Shown here piece by piece: positions 25,916 through 36,300 of a stretch of 64,000 nt of DNA. Numbering within the stretch: the first letter of the stretch is position 1; every line of letters begins with the position of its first letter. Source of the stretch: Bacteroidota bacterium (GTDB lineage Bacteria; Bacteroidota; Bacteroidia; Chitinophagales; Chitinophagaceae). Made by a program: the position numbers and the translations under genes. The notes under the pieces are model-generated. The model searched no databases. It was given only the letters and a program-made list of their open reading frames with translations, and was not told the DNA's origin. Where the stretch lies: the NCBI GenBank assembly GCA_023416995.1, contig JAEZGI010000069.1, forward strand, positions 1 through 64,000, given 5' to 3'.

Positions 25916-27322
25916 ATGAAATATGTTTTGTGGCCGGTGATGGCATTAGTCATCGCATCTACCGGTAATGTATATGCGCAGGATGCGACCCGTTCACCGA
26001 ACATTGTTCTCATAGTTGCTGATGACCTGGGAATCGGTGATCTCGGTTGTTATGGGCAGAAGCTGATTAAAACACCAAATATTGATCAGCTTGCCAGGCA
26101 AGGGAAAAAGTTTACACAGTTTTATTCCGGAACCTCCGTCTGCGCACCATCAAGGGCTTCGCTCATGACCGGATTGCATACTGGTCACACGGCTATAAGG
26201 GGTAATAAGGAGATCCAGCCGGAGGGGCAATGGCCGCTCCCTGCTTCGGGTTTAACACTCGCAAAGATGTTGAAAAGAGCAGGGTACATCACCGCGAATT
26301 TCGGCAAATGGGGACTTGGTTCGGTTGGCTCAACGGGCGATCCGTTGAACCAGGGGTTTGATTATTTTTATGGCTACAATTGTCAACGACAATCCCATAA
26401 TTATTACCCATCCCATCTTTGGAGTCAGCAGCAAAAAATATCACTGGATAACAGTGTTACAAAGCAAATGAATTATGCACCTGAACTGATCCAGGAGCAG
26501 GCGCTGAACTTTATTGAAAAAAACAAATCAAAACCATTTTTTTTATTCCTGGCATATACCCTGCCACACGCAGCTTTACAAACACCTGATGATTCTGTTT
26601 TTAATTATTATAAAAGCCAGATCAGGGAAACTGCTGTTCCCGTCGCCCAATGGAACGGTGTCGGTTATCAGCCACAACCGTATCCGAAAGCAGCTTATGC
26701 TACAATGGTAACCCACCTTGATCAATACGTGGGGGAGGTAGTGGCCAGGCTGAAGAAGGAAGGTATCTATGAAAACTCCGTGATACTTTTTACGAGTGAC
26801 AACGGGCCACATAAAGAGGGTGGCAATGATCCGGAATTCTTTAACAGTAATGGTATATTCAAAGGTCATAAAAGAGATCTGTATGAAGGCGGTATCAGAG
26901 TGCCGATGATCGTTTCGTGGCCGGGTGTCAGCAAAGCCGGCTCAACCTCGTTATACGTTGGTGCTTTCTGGGATCTGTTACCAACCTTTGCAGAAATAGC
27001 GGGAGACAGCCTGGATGTTTACACAGACGGAATTTCATTTGTGAATGAATTGAAACAAAAACGCCAAAGACCGCACGAGTTTTTATACTGGGAGTTTCAT
27101 GAAGATGGCGGCAGACAAGCGGTGAGGATGGATCAGTGGAAAATAGTTCGTCTCAACGTTACAGAGAACCAATATGCACCGATAGCATTGTATGATCTTA
27201 GAAAAGATCCGGGCGAAACAAGGGACCTTTCCCGCAAATATCCAAACATAGTAACCAGGATGCGTGCGGTCATGGAACAACAACATGTTGAACAGCCAGA
27301 TTTTCCTTTCCTAAAACAGTAG
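25916..27322 (+). CDS. Exported sulfatase, S1 formylglycine type (first of two)
   Basis: From ATG 25916 the protein has 468 residues with a signal peptide (MKYVLWPVMALVIA... ending VYAQ). An ATG at 25889 that overlaps the previous stop is also possible and would add nine residues. Metal-binding ADDLGIGDLGC comes first, then the modification site CAPSR (Cys76), the KWGLG motif and TSDNGPH. Cys76 must be converted to formylglycine for activity. The enzyme would remove sulfate esters from a glycan in the periplasm. It is followed 2 bases later by a second sulfatase and then by a formylglycine-generating enzyme. Confidence 0.9.
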   Translation: MKYVLWPVMALVIASTGNVYAQDATRSPNIVLIVADDLGIGDLGCYGQKLIKTPNIDQLARQGKKFTQFYSGTSVCAPSRASLMTGLHTGHTAIRGNKEIQPEGQWPLPASGLTLAKMLKRAGYITANFGKWGLGSVGSTGDPLNQGFDYFYGYNCQRQSHNYYPSHLWSQQQKISLDNSVTKQMNYAPELIQEQALNFIEKNKSKPFFLFLAYTLPHAALQTPDDSVFNYYKSQIRETAVPVAQWNGVGYQPQPYPKAAYATMVTHLDQYVGEVVARLKKEGIYENSVILFTSDNGPHKEGGNDPEFFNSNGIFKGHKRDLYEGGIRVPMIVSWPGVSKAGSTSLYVGAFWDLLPTFAEIAGDSLDVYTDGISFVNELKQKRQRPHEFLYWEFHEDGGRQAVRMDQWKIVRLNVTENQYAPIALYDLRKDPGETRDLSRKYPNIVTRMRAVMEQQHVEQPDFPFLKQ

Positions 27323-27324
27323 TT

Positions 27325-28836
27325 ATGAGAAATTACAGGATCTGTTTATTGAGTTGCGTTTTGCTTGTGGTGATGATTCCCTCGGTTAATAGCCAGTCAT
27401 CATCTAAAAAACCTATGAACGTTGTATTTATACTGGCCGATGATCACCGGCACGACTTTATGGGATTTATGAACAAGGTGCCCTGGCTGGAAACGCCCAA
27501 TATGGATCGCATGGCAAAGGAAGGTGCACATCTTAAAAATGCATTTGTTACAACGGCTTTATGTTCTCCCAGCAGAGCTTCTATCTTAACGGGTCAATAT
27601 GCACATACACATACGGTAGTAGATAACAATGCTCCATTGCCCGACAACCTCCGGTTTTTTCCATCATATCTTCAGAAGAGAGGTTATAAAACCGGGTTCT
27701 TTGGCAAATGGCACATGGGCAATACTGATGATAAACCGCAGCCCGGTTTTGATCAGTGGGTAAGTTTTAAGGGACAGGGGGTTTATTATGGCGGCACATT
27801 CAATGTAAATGGAAAAGAAGAGAAACAGGCCGCAACAGTTTATACGACTGATAAACTGACTGATTATGCACTCGACTGGATGAAATCACTAAAGAAGGAT
27901 CAGCCCTTCTTCACTTACCTGTCTCACAAAGGGGTTCACGCCATGTTTGAACCAGCGGCCAGGCACAAGGACCGGTATAAGGACAAGGCAATTGTTTCAC
28001 CACCTTCAATGTATATAACCGCTACTGACAGCAGCCGGAAATATGGCACTATCATGCAGCCTGAAACAAAGGTGAATAAAGAAGATATGCCGGCCTGGGT
28101 ATCAAGACAAAGATATAGCTGGCACGGCGTGGATTATATGTATCATGGCGAGTTTGAATTTGATGTGTTTTACAGGCGATATTGTGAAACATTATTAGCG
28201 GTTGATGAAAGTATCGGAAAGGTGACGAAGTGGCTGGAAGACAACGGGTTCGCCGAAAACACCCTTGTAATTTATATGGGTGATAATGGATTCTCATTCG
28301 GTGAACATGGCCTGATCGATAAACGCCATGCTTATGAAGAATCGATGCGCGTACCGTTGTTGGCCTGGTCGCCATCACTTATCACAAAAACCAGGGTTAT
28401 AGATCAAATGATTCTTAACCTGGATATTGCACCAACAATCATGGAACTGGCAGGTATAACCAGGCCGGCACACATGCAGGGCAGATCTTTTCTTCCGCTG
28501 CTGAAAGGACAGGAAGTAGCAGGTTGGCGCGACAAGATCTTTTATGAATATTACTGGGAGTATTCTTTCCCCCAAACTCCTACAATTTTTTCAATCAGAA
28601 CAGATCGCTATAAATATATCTTCAATCACGGGGTATGGGATGCAAATGAGTTGTATGATCTGAAGGAAGATCCTTATGAAATGAATAATCTGATACGCAG
28701 TGCGGATCACCAGGCTACCGCTGGGCTTTTGAAAAAACAATTATGGGATTGGCTCGCTTCCACTAATGGACTGCAGATACCGTTAAAGAAAATTTATAAT
28801 CGCAGGAACGACCATCTCCACAATGGATATTATTAA
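27325..28836 (+). CDS. Exported sulfatase, S1 formylglycine type (second of two)
   Basis: This 503-residue protein has a signal peptide (MRNYRICLLSCVLLVVMIP...), the metal-binding ADDHRHDFMGF segment, the modification site CSPSR with Cys80, KWHMG, and a late YMGDNGFSFGEHG segment that matches the metal-site Asp-Asn of S1 sulfatases. It is clearly different from its neighbour (YGQ versus HRHDF at the metal site), so the two should cut sulfate from different positions or sugars. It lies 2 bases after the first sulfatase and 31 bases before the formylglycine-generating enzyme gene. Confidence 0.9.
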   Translation: MRNYRICLLSCVLLVVMIPSVNSQSSSKKPMNVVFILADDHRHDFMGFMNKVPWLETPNMDRMAKEGAHLKNAFVTTALCSPSRASILTGQYAHTHTVVDNNAPLPDNLRFFPSYLQKRGYKTGFFGKWHMGNTDDKPQPGFDQWVSFKGQGVYYGGTFNVNGKEEKQAATVYTTDKLTDYALDWMKSLKKDQPFFTYLSHKGVHAMFEPAARHKDRYKDKAIVSPPSMYITATDSSRKYGTIMQPETKVNKEDMPAWVSRQRYSWHGVDYMYHGEFEFDVFYRRYCETLLAVDESIGKVTKWLEDNGFAENTLVIYMGDNGFSFGEHGLIDKRHAYEESMRVPLLAWSPSLITKTRVIDQMILNLDIAPTIMELAGITRPAHMQGRSFLPLLKGQEVAGWRDKIFYEYYWEYSFPQTPTIFSIRTDRYKYIFNHGVWDANELYDLKEDPYEMNNLIRSADHQATAGLLKKQLWDWLASTNGLQIPLKKIYNRRNDHLHNGYY

Positions 28837-28867
28837 CCGCGGTAAATTGTTTCTTTAAATTCGTAGC

Positions 28868-29986
28868 ATGAAAAACGGATTTGCAGCGTTGATTACCCTG
28901 CTTTGTTTTTTGGCAGGTTGTGGCGAACCAGATGCCGTCGAACTTGAACGGCAACGTACTGCTGACAGTCTTGCACTTTGTGCGGCTCCTTTACCTGCGA
29001 GGTTTGCGGCCGCAACAGCAACTGACAGCATCTCACCCGCACAAACCGCAGCAAGGGATGGAATGGTATGGATACCGGGTGGCAGTTTTGCCATGGGAGC
29101 AGCAGACCGGGATGGACGCAAAGACGAATACCCGCGACATCAGGTAACCGTTAATGGATTCTGGATGGATGAAACTGAAGTTACCAATCAGCAGTTCGCA
29201 GCGTTTGTTGAAGCTACGGGATACAAAACTACTGCCGAGCGTAAACCTGATTGGGAAGAGCTGAAAAAACAATTGCCTCCGGGCACGCCTAAACCGGCTG
29301 ACAGTCTGCTGGTCGCTTCTTCACTTGTATTTTTCGCCTCCGGATCGCCTATCCCGCTTCATGATGCTTCGCAATGGTGGCGATGGACAAATGGGGCTGA
29401 TTGGCAGCACCCACAGGGTCCGCAATCCAATATTAAAGGAAAAGAAAACCACCCGGTGGTTCATATTTCATGGGATGACGCCAATGCCTATGCGAAGTGG
29501 GCTGGTAAACGGTTGCCAACCGAAGCCGAGTGGGAATTTGCGGCCCGTGGCGGGATGAAAGACAAACCTTTCACCTGGGGCGACGAACGGGTAACCGAAG
29601 GAAAACAGAAAGCCAATATCTGGCAGGGCCGTTTCCCTGACGATAACAAACAACTTGATGGATATGCCGGTACCGCACCTGTAAAAACGTTTGTGCCCAA
29701 CCGCTATGGCCTTTATGATATGGCCGGTAATGTTTGGGAGTGGTGCAGCGACTGGTATCATGAAGCGTATTATGACACTTTTAATGGTAAAATAAGTGTA
29801 AACCCAAAGGGTCCGGCTGCGAGTCATGACTCCCAGGAACCTGGTGTGCCAAAACGCGTGGTGCGGGGAGGTTCTTTTTTATGTCATGATTCTTATTGTG
29901 CCAGTTACAGGGTATCGGCACGTATGAAAACATCACCTGATACAGGTTTGGAACATACCGGTTTCAGATGTGTGAAGGATAACTGA
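28868..29986 (+). CDS. Lipoprotein formylglycine-generating enzyme (SUMF1/FGE family), both active Cys present
   Basis: This 372-residue protein has a lipoprotein signal ending LAGC (Cys18). The FGE domain begins at MVWIPGGSFAMG (66-77) and runs through DETEVTNQQF, KRLPTEAEWEFAARGG and MAGNVWEW. Near the C-terminus GGSFLCHDSYCASYR holds Cys339 and Cys344, the pair that corresponds to the copper-binding Cys of aerobic FGE. Many SUMF1-like proteins lack them. It is therefore likely to be a true sulfatase-activating oxidase located outside the cytoplasm, encoded directly after two exported Cys-type sulfatases. A -7-like box TAAATTCG lies 4 bases before the ATG, so it may also have its own promoter. 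Confidence 0.87.
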   Translation: MKNGFAALITLLCFLAGCGEPDAVELERQRTADSLALCAAPLPARFAAATATDSISPAQTAARDGMVWIPGGSFAMGAADRDGRKDEYPRHQVTVNGFWMDETEVTNQQFAAFVEATGYKTTAERKPDWEELKKQLPPGTPKPADSLLVASSLVFFASGSPIPLHDASQWWRWTNGADWQHPQGPQSNIKGKENHPVVHISWDDANAYAKWAGKRLPTEAEWEFAARGGMKDKPFTWGDERVTEGKQKANIWQGRFPDDNKQLDGYAGTAPVKTFVPNRYGLYDMAGNVWEWCSDWYHEAYYDTFNGKISVNPKGPAASHDSQEPGVPKRVVRGGSFLCHDSYCASYRVSARMKTSPDTGLEHTGFRCVKDN

Positions 29987-30001
29987 TAAAACGATAAACT
30001 C

Positions 30002-30760
30002 ATGTTTGATTTTACACAACAGGTTGCAATAGTGACCGGTGCGGGCCAGGGGATCGGTTTTGAGATTTGCCGCCAACTCGCATTGTCCGGTGCCAGGATT
30101 GTGTTGAATGATATTGATCCGGCGCTGGCGGAAAAAGCATGTGCGGATATTATCCAGAGCGGGGGAGTATGTGTGCCTCTGCCCGGAGATGCAGCGGACC
30201 TTACTTTCATCCAGCAGCTTGTAGATACCGCCGTTGAACGGTTTGGCAGATTAGATATAGCCATCGCTAATGCGGGTATCACCCTGTTTGGTGACTTTTT
30301 TAATTACAAACCTGAAACACTGCAGCGGGTCATGAATCTGAACCTTGCAGGAAGTTTTTTTCTCACGCAGGCGGCTGCGAAACAAATCCGCCAACAGGAA
30401 TCGGGCGGCAGTATCCTGCTCATGTCATCGGTAACCGGCCATCAGGCACACAAAGATCTTGCGGCCTATGGTATGACAAAAGCTGGTCTCGAGATGCTTG
30501 CAAAAACATTGGTGGTTGAATTATCACCGTATAAGATTTCAATAAATGCCATTGCGCCTGGTGCCACCCGAACCGAAAGAACCATCGAAGATCAGAGCTA
30601 TGAAGCAACCTGGTCAAGGATCACACCGATGGGCCGGCCGGCCGATGTTAACGATATTGCCCAGGCCGCGATTTTCCTGGTTTCGAAAAATGCGCGTCAT
30701 ATCACAGGTCAAAGCCTGGTTGTTGACGGTGGCTGGTCGTCTGTGAGTCTCCAACCCTGA
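30002..30760 (+). CDS. SDR-family oxidoreductase
   Basis: This 252-residue short-chain dehydrogenase has TGAGQGIGFE for cofactor binding, NAGITLF, the catalytic Ser in LLMSSVTGHQ and the YGMTK pair Tyr/Lys. Asp in NDIDP after the second strand suggests a preference for NAD(H). The length is typical. It has no export signal, so it acts in the cytoplasm, probably on a sugar or sugar acid released by the nearby exported enzymes. It starts 15 bases after the FGE gene on the same strand. The substrate is not readable. Confidence 0.85.
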   Translation: MFDFTQQVAIVTGAGQGIGFEICRQLALSGARIVLNDIDPALAEKACADIIQSGGVCVPLPGDAADLTFIQQLVDTAVERFGRLDIAIANAGITLFGDFFNYKPETLQRVMNLNLAGSFFLTQAAAKQIRQQESGGSILLMSSVTGHQAHKDLAAYGMTKAGLEMLAKTLVVELSPYKISINAIAPGATRTERTIEDQSYEATWSRITPMGRPADVNDIAQAAIFLVSKNARHITGQSLVVDGGWSSVSLQP

Positions 30761-30792
30761 AATTATTTGGAACTGACCAATAAACTGATTGT

Positions 30793-31698
30793 ATGAAATA
30801 TTTAATAATAACAATGTTAATGGCCCTTACAGGTTGTACCGCTTCGCGTACTTCAGGACTTCCTTCCGAATATCCTGTTTTTCTGAAGGAAGGGCATCGC
30901 GGCGCGCGTGGTCATCTTCCCGAAAATACTATCCCGTCTATGTTGAAAGCGATTGACCTGGGTGCGAACGCAATTGAGGTAGATGTGTATATTACCCGTG
31001 ATGGCGAGGTGCTAATCGCCCACGACCCATTCGTAAACGTTGGGATATCCACCCTGCCAGATGGAAAAGAACTGAATGCAGATATCGCAAAAAACTATAT
31101 CTGGCACCAGATGGATTATTCCGAGATCCGGAAAATTGACGTTGGCAGCAAAGGCAATGCTGCATTTCCGCAACAACAGAAACTGCCGGTCCATATGCCG
31201 CTTCTTGGGGAACTAATAGATTCAGTTGAGCATTATACCGCTAAAAACGGGCGTAAACCTGTGATTTACAACATAGAAATCAAGTCAAATCCCCGGTACG
31301 ACAGCATTTATCAGCCTGATGCAGCCACGCTTGTAAAGAAGGTGATGGATGTGGTGAAGTCGAAAAATCTGGGTAACAGGTATTATTTGCAGTCGTTTGA
31401 CAAAAGAATGATCATTGAAGTAAATAAATCTTATCCCAGGGTCGTCACCGCATATCTTGTAGATTCAAAAACAAAAACCCCTGCTGATCATATCGCCGAA
31501 CTTGGTTATACGCCGGAGATATACAGTCCTCATTACAAACTGGTTACACCCGAAACCGTCGCGGAATGCCGGAGATTGAACATGAAACTTGTACCCTGGA
31601 CGGTAAATACCCGGGAGGAGGTTGATGCGCTTGTAAAACTTGGTGTAAATGGGATCATCACAGATTATCCCGATTTGCTGCAACATATTGCTTTATAG
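30793..31698 (+). CDS. Glycerophosphodiester phosphodiesterase, predicted lipoprotein
   Basis: This 301-residue protein has a lipoprotein signal ending LTGC (Cys15). The GDPD domain shows EGHRGARGHLPENT with the first catalytic His, the metal ligands in NAIEVDVY, and AHDP with the second His. The final strand has VNGIITDYP. It should cleave glycerophosphodiesters to glycerol 3-phosphate and an alcohol in the periplasm or at the outer membrane. It is the last gene of the + strand run that begins at 23425. Confidence 0.87.
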   Translation: MKYLIITMLMALTGCTASRTSGLPSEYPVFLKEGHRGARGHLPENTIPSMLKAIDLGANAIEVDVYITRDGEVLIAHDPFVNVGISTLPDGKELNADIAKNYIWHQMDYSEIRKIDVGSKGNAAFPQQQKLPVHMPLLGELIDSVEHYTAKNGRKPVIYNIEIKSNPRYDSIYQPDAATLVKKVMDVVKSKNLGNRYYLQSFDKRMIIEVNKSYPRVVTAYLVDSKTKTPADHIAELGYTPEIYSPHYKLVTPETVAECRRLNMKLVPWTVNTREEVDALVKLGVNGIITDYPDLLQHIAL

Positions 31699-31769
31699 CG
31701 TATTGGTATTGTTTCCCGATTGCGTAAACCGTTTTCCTGATACAAGTCTCCATTGAGCCATTGCCGGTT

Positions 31770-31777
31770 TACTTTTG
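31770..31777 (+). promoter_or_regulatory. Bacteroidota -7 box (TAnnTTTG) just before the PepSY gene
   Basis: TACTTTTG at 31770-31777 matches the Bacteroidota sigma -7 consensus TAnnTTTG exactly. The PepSY-protein ATG begins at 31783, only 5 bases later, so the transcript may have almost no leader. A well spaced -33 TTG is not obvious (the nearest TTG at 31753 gives a short 14-base spacer), which lowers confidence. Confidence 0.4.
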
Positions 31778-31782
31778 TTTCA

Positions 31783-32970
31783 ATGAAGAGTAAAAAACTG
31801 ATCGGCAAAATTCATCTTTGGCTCGGACTCTCTTCCGGGCTCATTGTAGCTTTCCTGGGCATCACCGGTTGTATACTTGCTTTTCAGAAAGAGATTGAAA
31901 GCGTTACCAACACTTACCAGTATGTTGAGGCTTCAAACGCGCCTTCACTGCCTCCCTCAATATTGAAAGCAAAAGCCGATTCTGCTTTGCCGGGTAAACA
32001 TGCGCATGGAGTGGCCTATCGGAAAGCCGGCTATGCCGCGCAGGTTTCCTATTATAGTTTAGGAGAAGAATATTATTATATCGTTTATCTCAATCCTTAC
32101 ACGGCTGAAGTACTGAAAGTAAAAAACATGAATGACGATTTCTTCAGGATCGTGCTCATGGGACATTACTATTTATGGTTACCGCCTGAGATCGGTCAGC
32201 CCATAGTTGCCAGCGCTACATTGATTTTTGTTGTTATGCTTATAACGGGTCTTATACTGTGGTGGCCCAAAAACAAAGCTGCGCGTAAACAACGGTTTTC
32301 AGTTAAATGGTCGGCCAGGTGGAGAAGGCTGAATTATGATCTTCATAATGTACTGGGGTTTTATATAACATGGGTGGCTTTGTTTATCGCTCTCACTGGT
32401 TTGGTAATGGGGTTTGAATGGTTTGCAAAATCAGTGTACTGGACCGCTTCAGGTGGTAAAGAGATGGTTGCATTTTATGAACCGGTTCATGCAGTTGGTG
32501 ATTCACACACAACACCGGCTATTGATCGTGTTTGGGAGAAGGTCATGCCTGAAAGCCGGAATGCAGCGATAGTTGAAGTTCATGTGCCTGAAAACGATTC
32601 TACTTCTATTGAAGTAGCTATTAACCCCGATGCGGGAACTTATTACAAAGCCGACTATTTGTACTTTAATCAATACACCCTTGAAGAGATACCTGTTACA
32701 CACATGTATGGAAAATACGCTGAAGCCAGTGCTGCTGATAAACTGGCCCGAATGAATTACGACATTCATGTAGGAGCGGTTCTGGGGCTTCCCGGAAAAA
32801 TGCTGGCGTTTTTTGGCAGTCTTGTAGCGGGCAGCCTTCCTGTAACGGGCTTTATCATCTGGTGGGGCAGAAGAAAAAAGACTAAACGGCTATCTCAGGC
32901 CGGCGAAAATAAAAACGAAGGGCTTCCAAAGAAACAACAAATGAACCGTGTGCCCGAGTTGCAGCAATAA
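31783..32970 (+). CDS. PepSY-associated transmembrane protein
   Basis: From the ATG at 31783 the protein has 395 residues. A longer frame from 31753 would add ten residues encoded in the promoter region. It begins with KIHLWLGLSSGLIVAFLGITGC, the first PepSY_TM helix, followed by a periplasmic PepSY loop, paired helices with WLPPEIGQPIVASAT and NVLGFYITWVALFIALTGL, a second loop and a last helix (FFGSLVAGSLPVTGFIIWWG). Conserved His residues on several helices could hold haem, and such proteins are often predicted ferric-chelate reductases. It precedes a CxxC protein and a SusC/SusD pair, which suggests a metal-uptake role. Confidence 0.82.
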   Translation: MKSKKLIGKIHLWLGLSSGLIVAFLGITGCILAFQKEIESVTNTYQYVEASNAPSLPPSILKAKADSALPGKHAHGVAYRKAGYAAQVSYYSLGEEYYYIVYLNPYTAEVLKVKNMNDDFFRIVLMGHYYLWLPPEIGQPIVASATLIFVVMLITGLILWWPKNKAARKQRFSVKWSARWRRLNYDLHNVLGFYITWVALFIALTGLVMGFEWFAKSVYWTASGGKEMVAFYEPVHAVGDSHTTPAIDRVWEKVMPESRNAAIVEVHVPENDSTSIEVAINPDAGTYYKADYLYFNQYTLEEIPVTHMYGKYAEASAADKLARMNYDIHVGAVLGLPGKMLAFFGSLVAGSLPVTGFIIWWGRRKKTKRLSQAGENKNEGLPKKQQMNRVPELQQ

Positions 32971-33002
32971 GCTGTATTGATTCAACTTTAAAAAAGGAAA
33001 TT

Positions 33003-33335
33003 ATGTGTTCTTATCAAACGCTATATCATAGCGATAAAATCGGCTATGTGGTTCGCTGTAATCATTGTGAGCAGATCCAGGTTGCTTTTGGAACCATGAT
33101 CATTAACCTGGCTATCGATGACTTTGCGGCCTTCTGTAATAATGTGCGAAGTCTGAAAGAAAACTATCCCTTGTCAGATGATCCTTATCGCAAAAAGATT
33201 GCGGTACCAACGCCGTTTATCGGCCTAATGTTGTACCTGAACGAATCTGAGTTGCACGAACTTTCAGTGATGATGGAACTGGCAGATAATGAACTTAGAT
33301 CCGAAGAATTATTGAAATTATTTACTGCCTGTTAA
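33003..33335 (+). CDS. Small conserved CxxC protein of unknown function
   Basis: This 110-residue protein has no signal or membrane segment. It contains RCNHCEQIQVAFG near residues 18-30, a CxxC knuckle that could bind metal, and Cys at positions 2 and 110. It resembles small uncharacterised Bacteroidota proteins (possibly DUF6686, not confirmed). The ATG at 33003 is preceded by AAAGGAAATT, an unusually good ribosome-binding site for this window. It sits between the PepSY and SusC genes, so it may belong to the same metal-related unit. Confidence 0.65.
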   Translation: MCSYQTLYHSDKIGYVVRCNHCEQIQVAFGTMIINLAIDDFAAFCNNVRSLKENYPLSDDPYRKKIAVPTPFIGLMLYLNESELHELSVMMELADNELRSEELLKLFTAC

Positions 33336-33388
33336 TCGATAAGGCTTTAACAATCCCCTGTTCACCAGGTTCAGAATCATCAACATTT

Positions 33389-36300
33389 ATGAAGAGATTT
33401 TTATTTTCAGTCAGCGCTTTACTGGCGCTTACATTTTCGTATGCCCAACAGGTAAGGATCAGTGGCATCATCAGCTCGGCCCGGTCGGGTTTGCCTCTTT
33501 CCGGGGCAAACGTTGAGGTGAAAGGTAATACCGTCAACACCGCAAGCGATGCAGCGGGCAGGTTCCTGATCATGGCCGCCATTGGCCAGGATCTGCTGAT
33601 CTCATTCCAGGGTTACCAGTCAGAAGTTGTTCGTGTAACCGGCAGCGCTGAAATTAATATTCAAATGCAGGAATCAGTTGATGAATTGTCGGAGGTAGTT
33701 GTGACTGGTGCACTTGGTATTAAAAGATCTGCCCGCGAGGTGGGAAGCGGCAGCCAGGTGGTCAATAACCGCGAATTGAACCAGGGTAAAGTGATCAATC
33801 CGCTGTTCGGGCTTTCGTCAAAAGTGTCAGGGCTAAGAATAAACATGTATGACAGTAAGGTTGATCCACAGATTCAGATCACACTGCGCGGCACGAGATC
33901 TTTAAGTAGAACCGCCGGTATTGATGGCCGGAACCCCAATGCACCGATTTATGTAGTAGACGGAGTGCCGGTTCCGGATATCAGCCGTCTGAATCCCAAT
34001 GATATCGAAAGCATCACGGTTTTGAAAGGTGCAAATGCAGCTGCGTTGTATGGTTCGGAAGGTGTAAACGGCGCATTGATGATCACCACACGTACCGGCT
34101 CGAAAGGAAAAGGAGTGGTAAAGTTCAGTAACACCACCACGTTCTCGAATGTTTACCTGTTGCCCCCGGCGCAAACTACTTATGGTCAGGGCGCCAATGG
34201 AGTGTATTCTCCTACACAAACAGAATCATGGGGGCCCGCCTTTGATGGGTCTTACCGCGATTTTGGCGGGCCGCTTGCCGATGGCACCCAACCTCAGCTA
34301 TTATATGCTGCGCCATCGCGGGACAACCGGCTTGATTTGTTTAATACTGGTGTGAACGTTCAAAACGATGTTTCTTTTTCAGGCGGCGATGAAAAAAGCA
34401 CGTATTTTATGTCCGCCCAACACGTTAATGTAAATGGTATCATACCTGAGGACAAAAACACCAGGGTCGGGCTTCGTTTCAACGGTGCCCGCAAGTTTGG
34501 AAAACTGAATGCAAACTATAACCTGAACTATGTTTTCAACAACAAAAACACAACGCCTGATGGCCCATGGATAGCAGCCTATCAACTTCCGGCCAACTTT
34601 GATTTCAATTCGATGAAGGATTGGCGAAATCCGAACTCCCAGGCAAATCCCTTGTATTATTTTAGTCCAACAGGAACTTCCAACCTCAAAAACCCTTTTT
34701 TCCAGGTTGATAATATACGTGACGAAAGCAAACAGCAGATCATCAATGGTAAAATCGAGTTGGACTATCAGTTTAATGGTATGGTTCGCGCGATTTACCG
34801 TCTCGGTCTTTACTCGATAAATGATGAGATGCGAAGCACAACGGGGAAGTTTGAAGCACCCGGAACACGCAATGTTAATGGCAGCGTTAGTGATGCAACA
34901 AATAACTATCGCAGATTAAACAGCGATGTGATGCTTAGCTTCCAAAAACAAATGGGTGATTTTGAAACCAGGCTATTGGTTGGTCAAAACTTAAGATCCG
35001 ATTACAGGAAACAAACCGCAATCGGTGCCAGCAACCTGTTATATCCTGAAGTATTTAATCCTGGTAGTCGTATCGGAGAGTTGAATGGGTCAGTAACGAT
35101 CACTGAATACCGCTCAGCAGCGGCGTATGGAGAATTGACAACAGGCTACAAAGATTATTTGTACCTGACGCTCACTGGCAGGAACGACTGGGTTTCAGTT
35201 CTGTCTCCGGATAACCGCTCTTATTTTTATCCGGGTGTAAGTACTTCGTTTGTATTTAGTGATGCCATCCCTGCTTTACGTCAAAGTAGATTGCTGTCTT
35301 TCGGGAAGTTGTTTGCTTCCTGGAACAAAACAGGAAACGTTACGCTTCAGCCCTATCAATTAAATAATACTTACTCGCAAAGCAATGGATTTCCATTTGG
35401 GAATGTTGTTGGCTTTTTACCGGGAACGATTAATCCTAACCCGGATATACAACCGGAGTTTGTGACTTCTTATGAAGCAGGTATTCAACTTGGATTGTTC
35501 GACAGGAGAATGAACCTTGAGGCAAGCTATATTTATTCTGATTCGAAAGGACAGATTTTTAACGCGACTACTTCTGCAGCCACCGGTTACCGTAGCGCTC
35601 GTGTTAATGCCGGACGACTTACCAACAGTATCATCGAGCTCGGATTACAGGCAGACTTGATCCGTTCTGCAGGATTGCGTTGGAATGTCGGGTTCAACTT
35701 TACTTACATTAATAATCAGGTTAAAGAATTATACGAGGGCCTCGACAACATCAATAATTTCCGTCAGTCATATGCAGTAATAGGAGAAGCTTTTCCCAGT
35801 CTTTTGGTTAGCGACTATAAGCGTGATCCTGAGGGACGTGTGGTTGTTGACGCTGCTACCGGAGATCCCATTGTGGCGGCAGACAACAGGCTGCTAGGAA
35901 CCCTCGTGCCACCGTATCAGATGGGCGTTAGCACACTTGCCACATGGAAAGGCTTCAGCCTGGGAGCCCAGTTTGACTGGCGCATGGGCGGCTGGCTGTA
36001 CTCTGAAATAGTGCCCCGTATGTATACTGCAGGTACCGACCCCCGCACGGCGGAATATAACCGTGAACCATTTGTATGGCCGAACTCGGTTATAGAAACA
36101 GAGCCAGGTAAGTATGAATCAAATACCACAAAAACTACCTCTGGCGGCGGGCGCGCATTCTGGAGCAAACAAGGTGAAGTGCAAATTAATACAGTGGCAA
36201 AATCTGATTTTTTCAAACTCCGTGAACTTAATCTTGGTTATGGAGTGCCATCCCGGTTGTTAGGTAACCAGAAACTGATCAGGGAATTGAGTCTTTCGCT

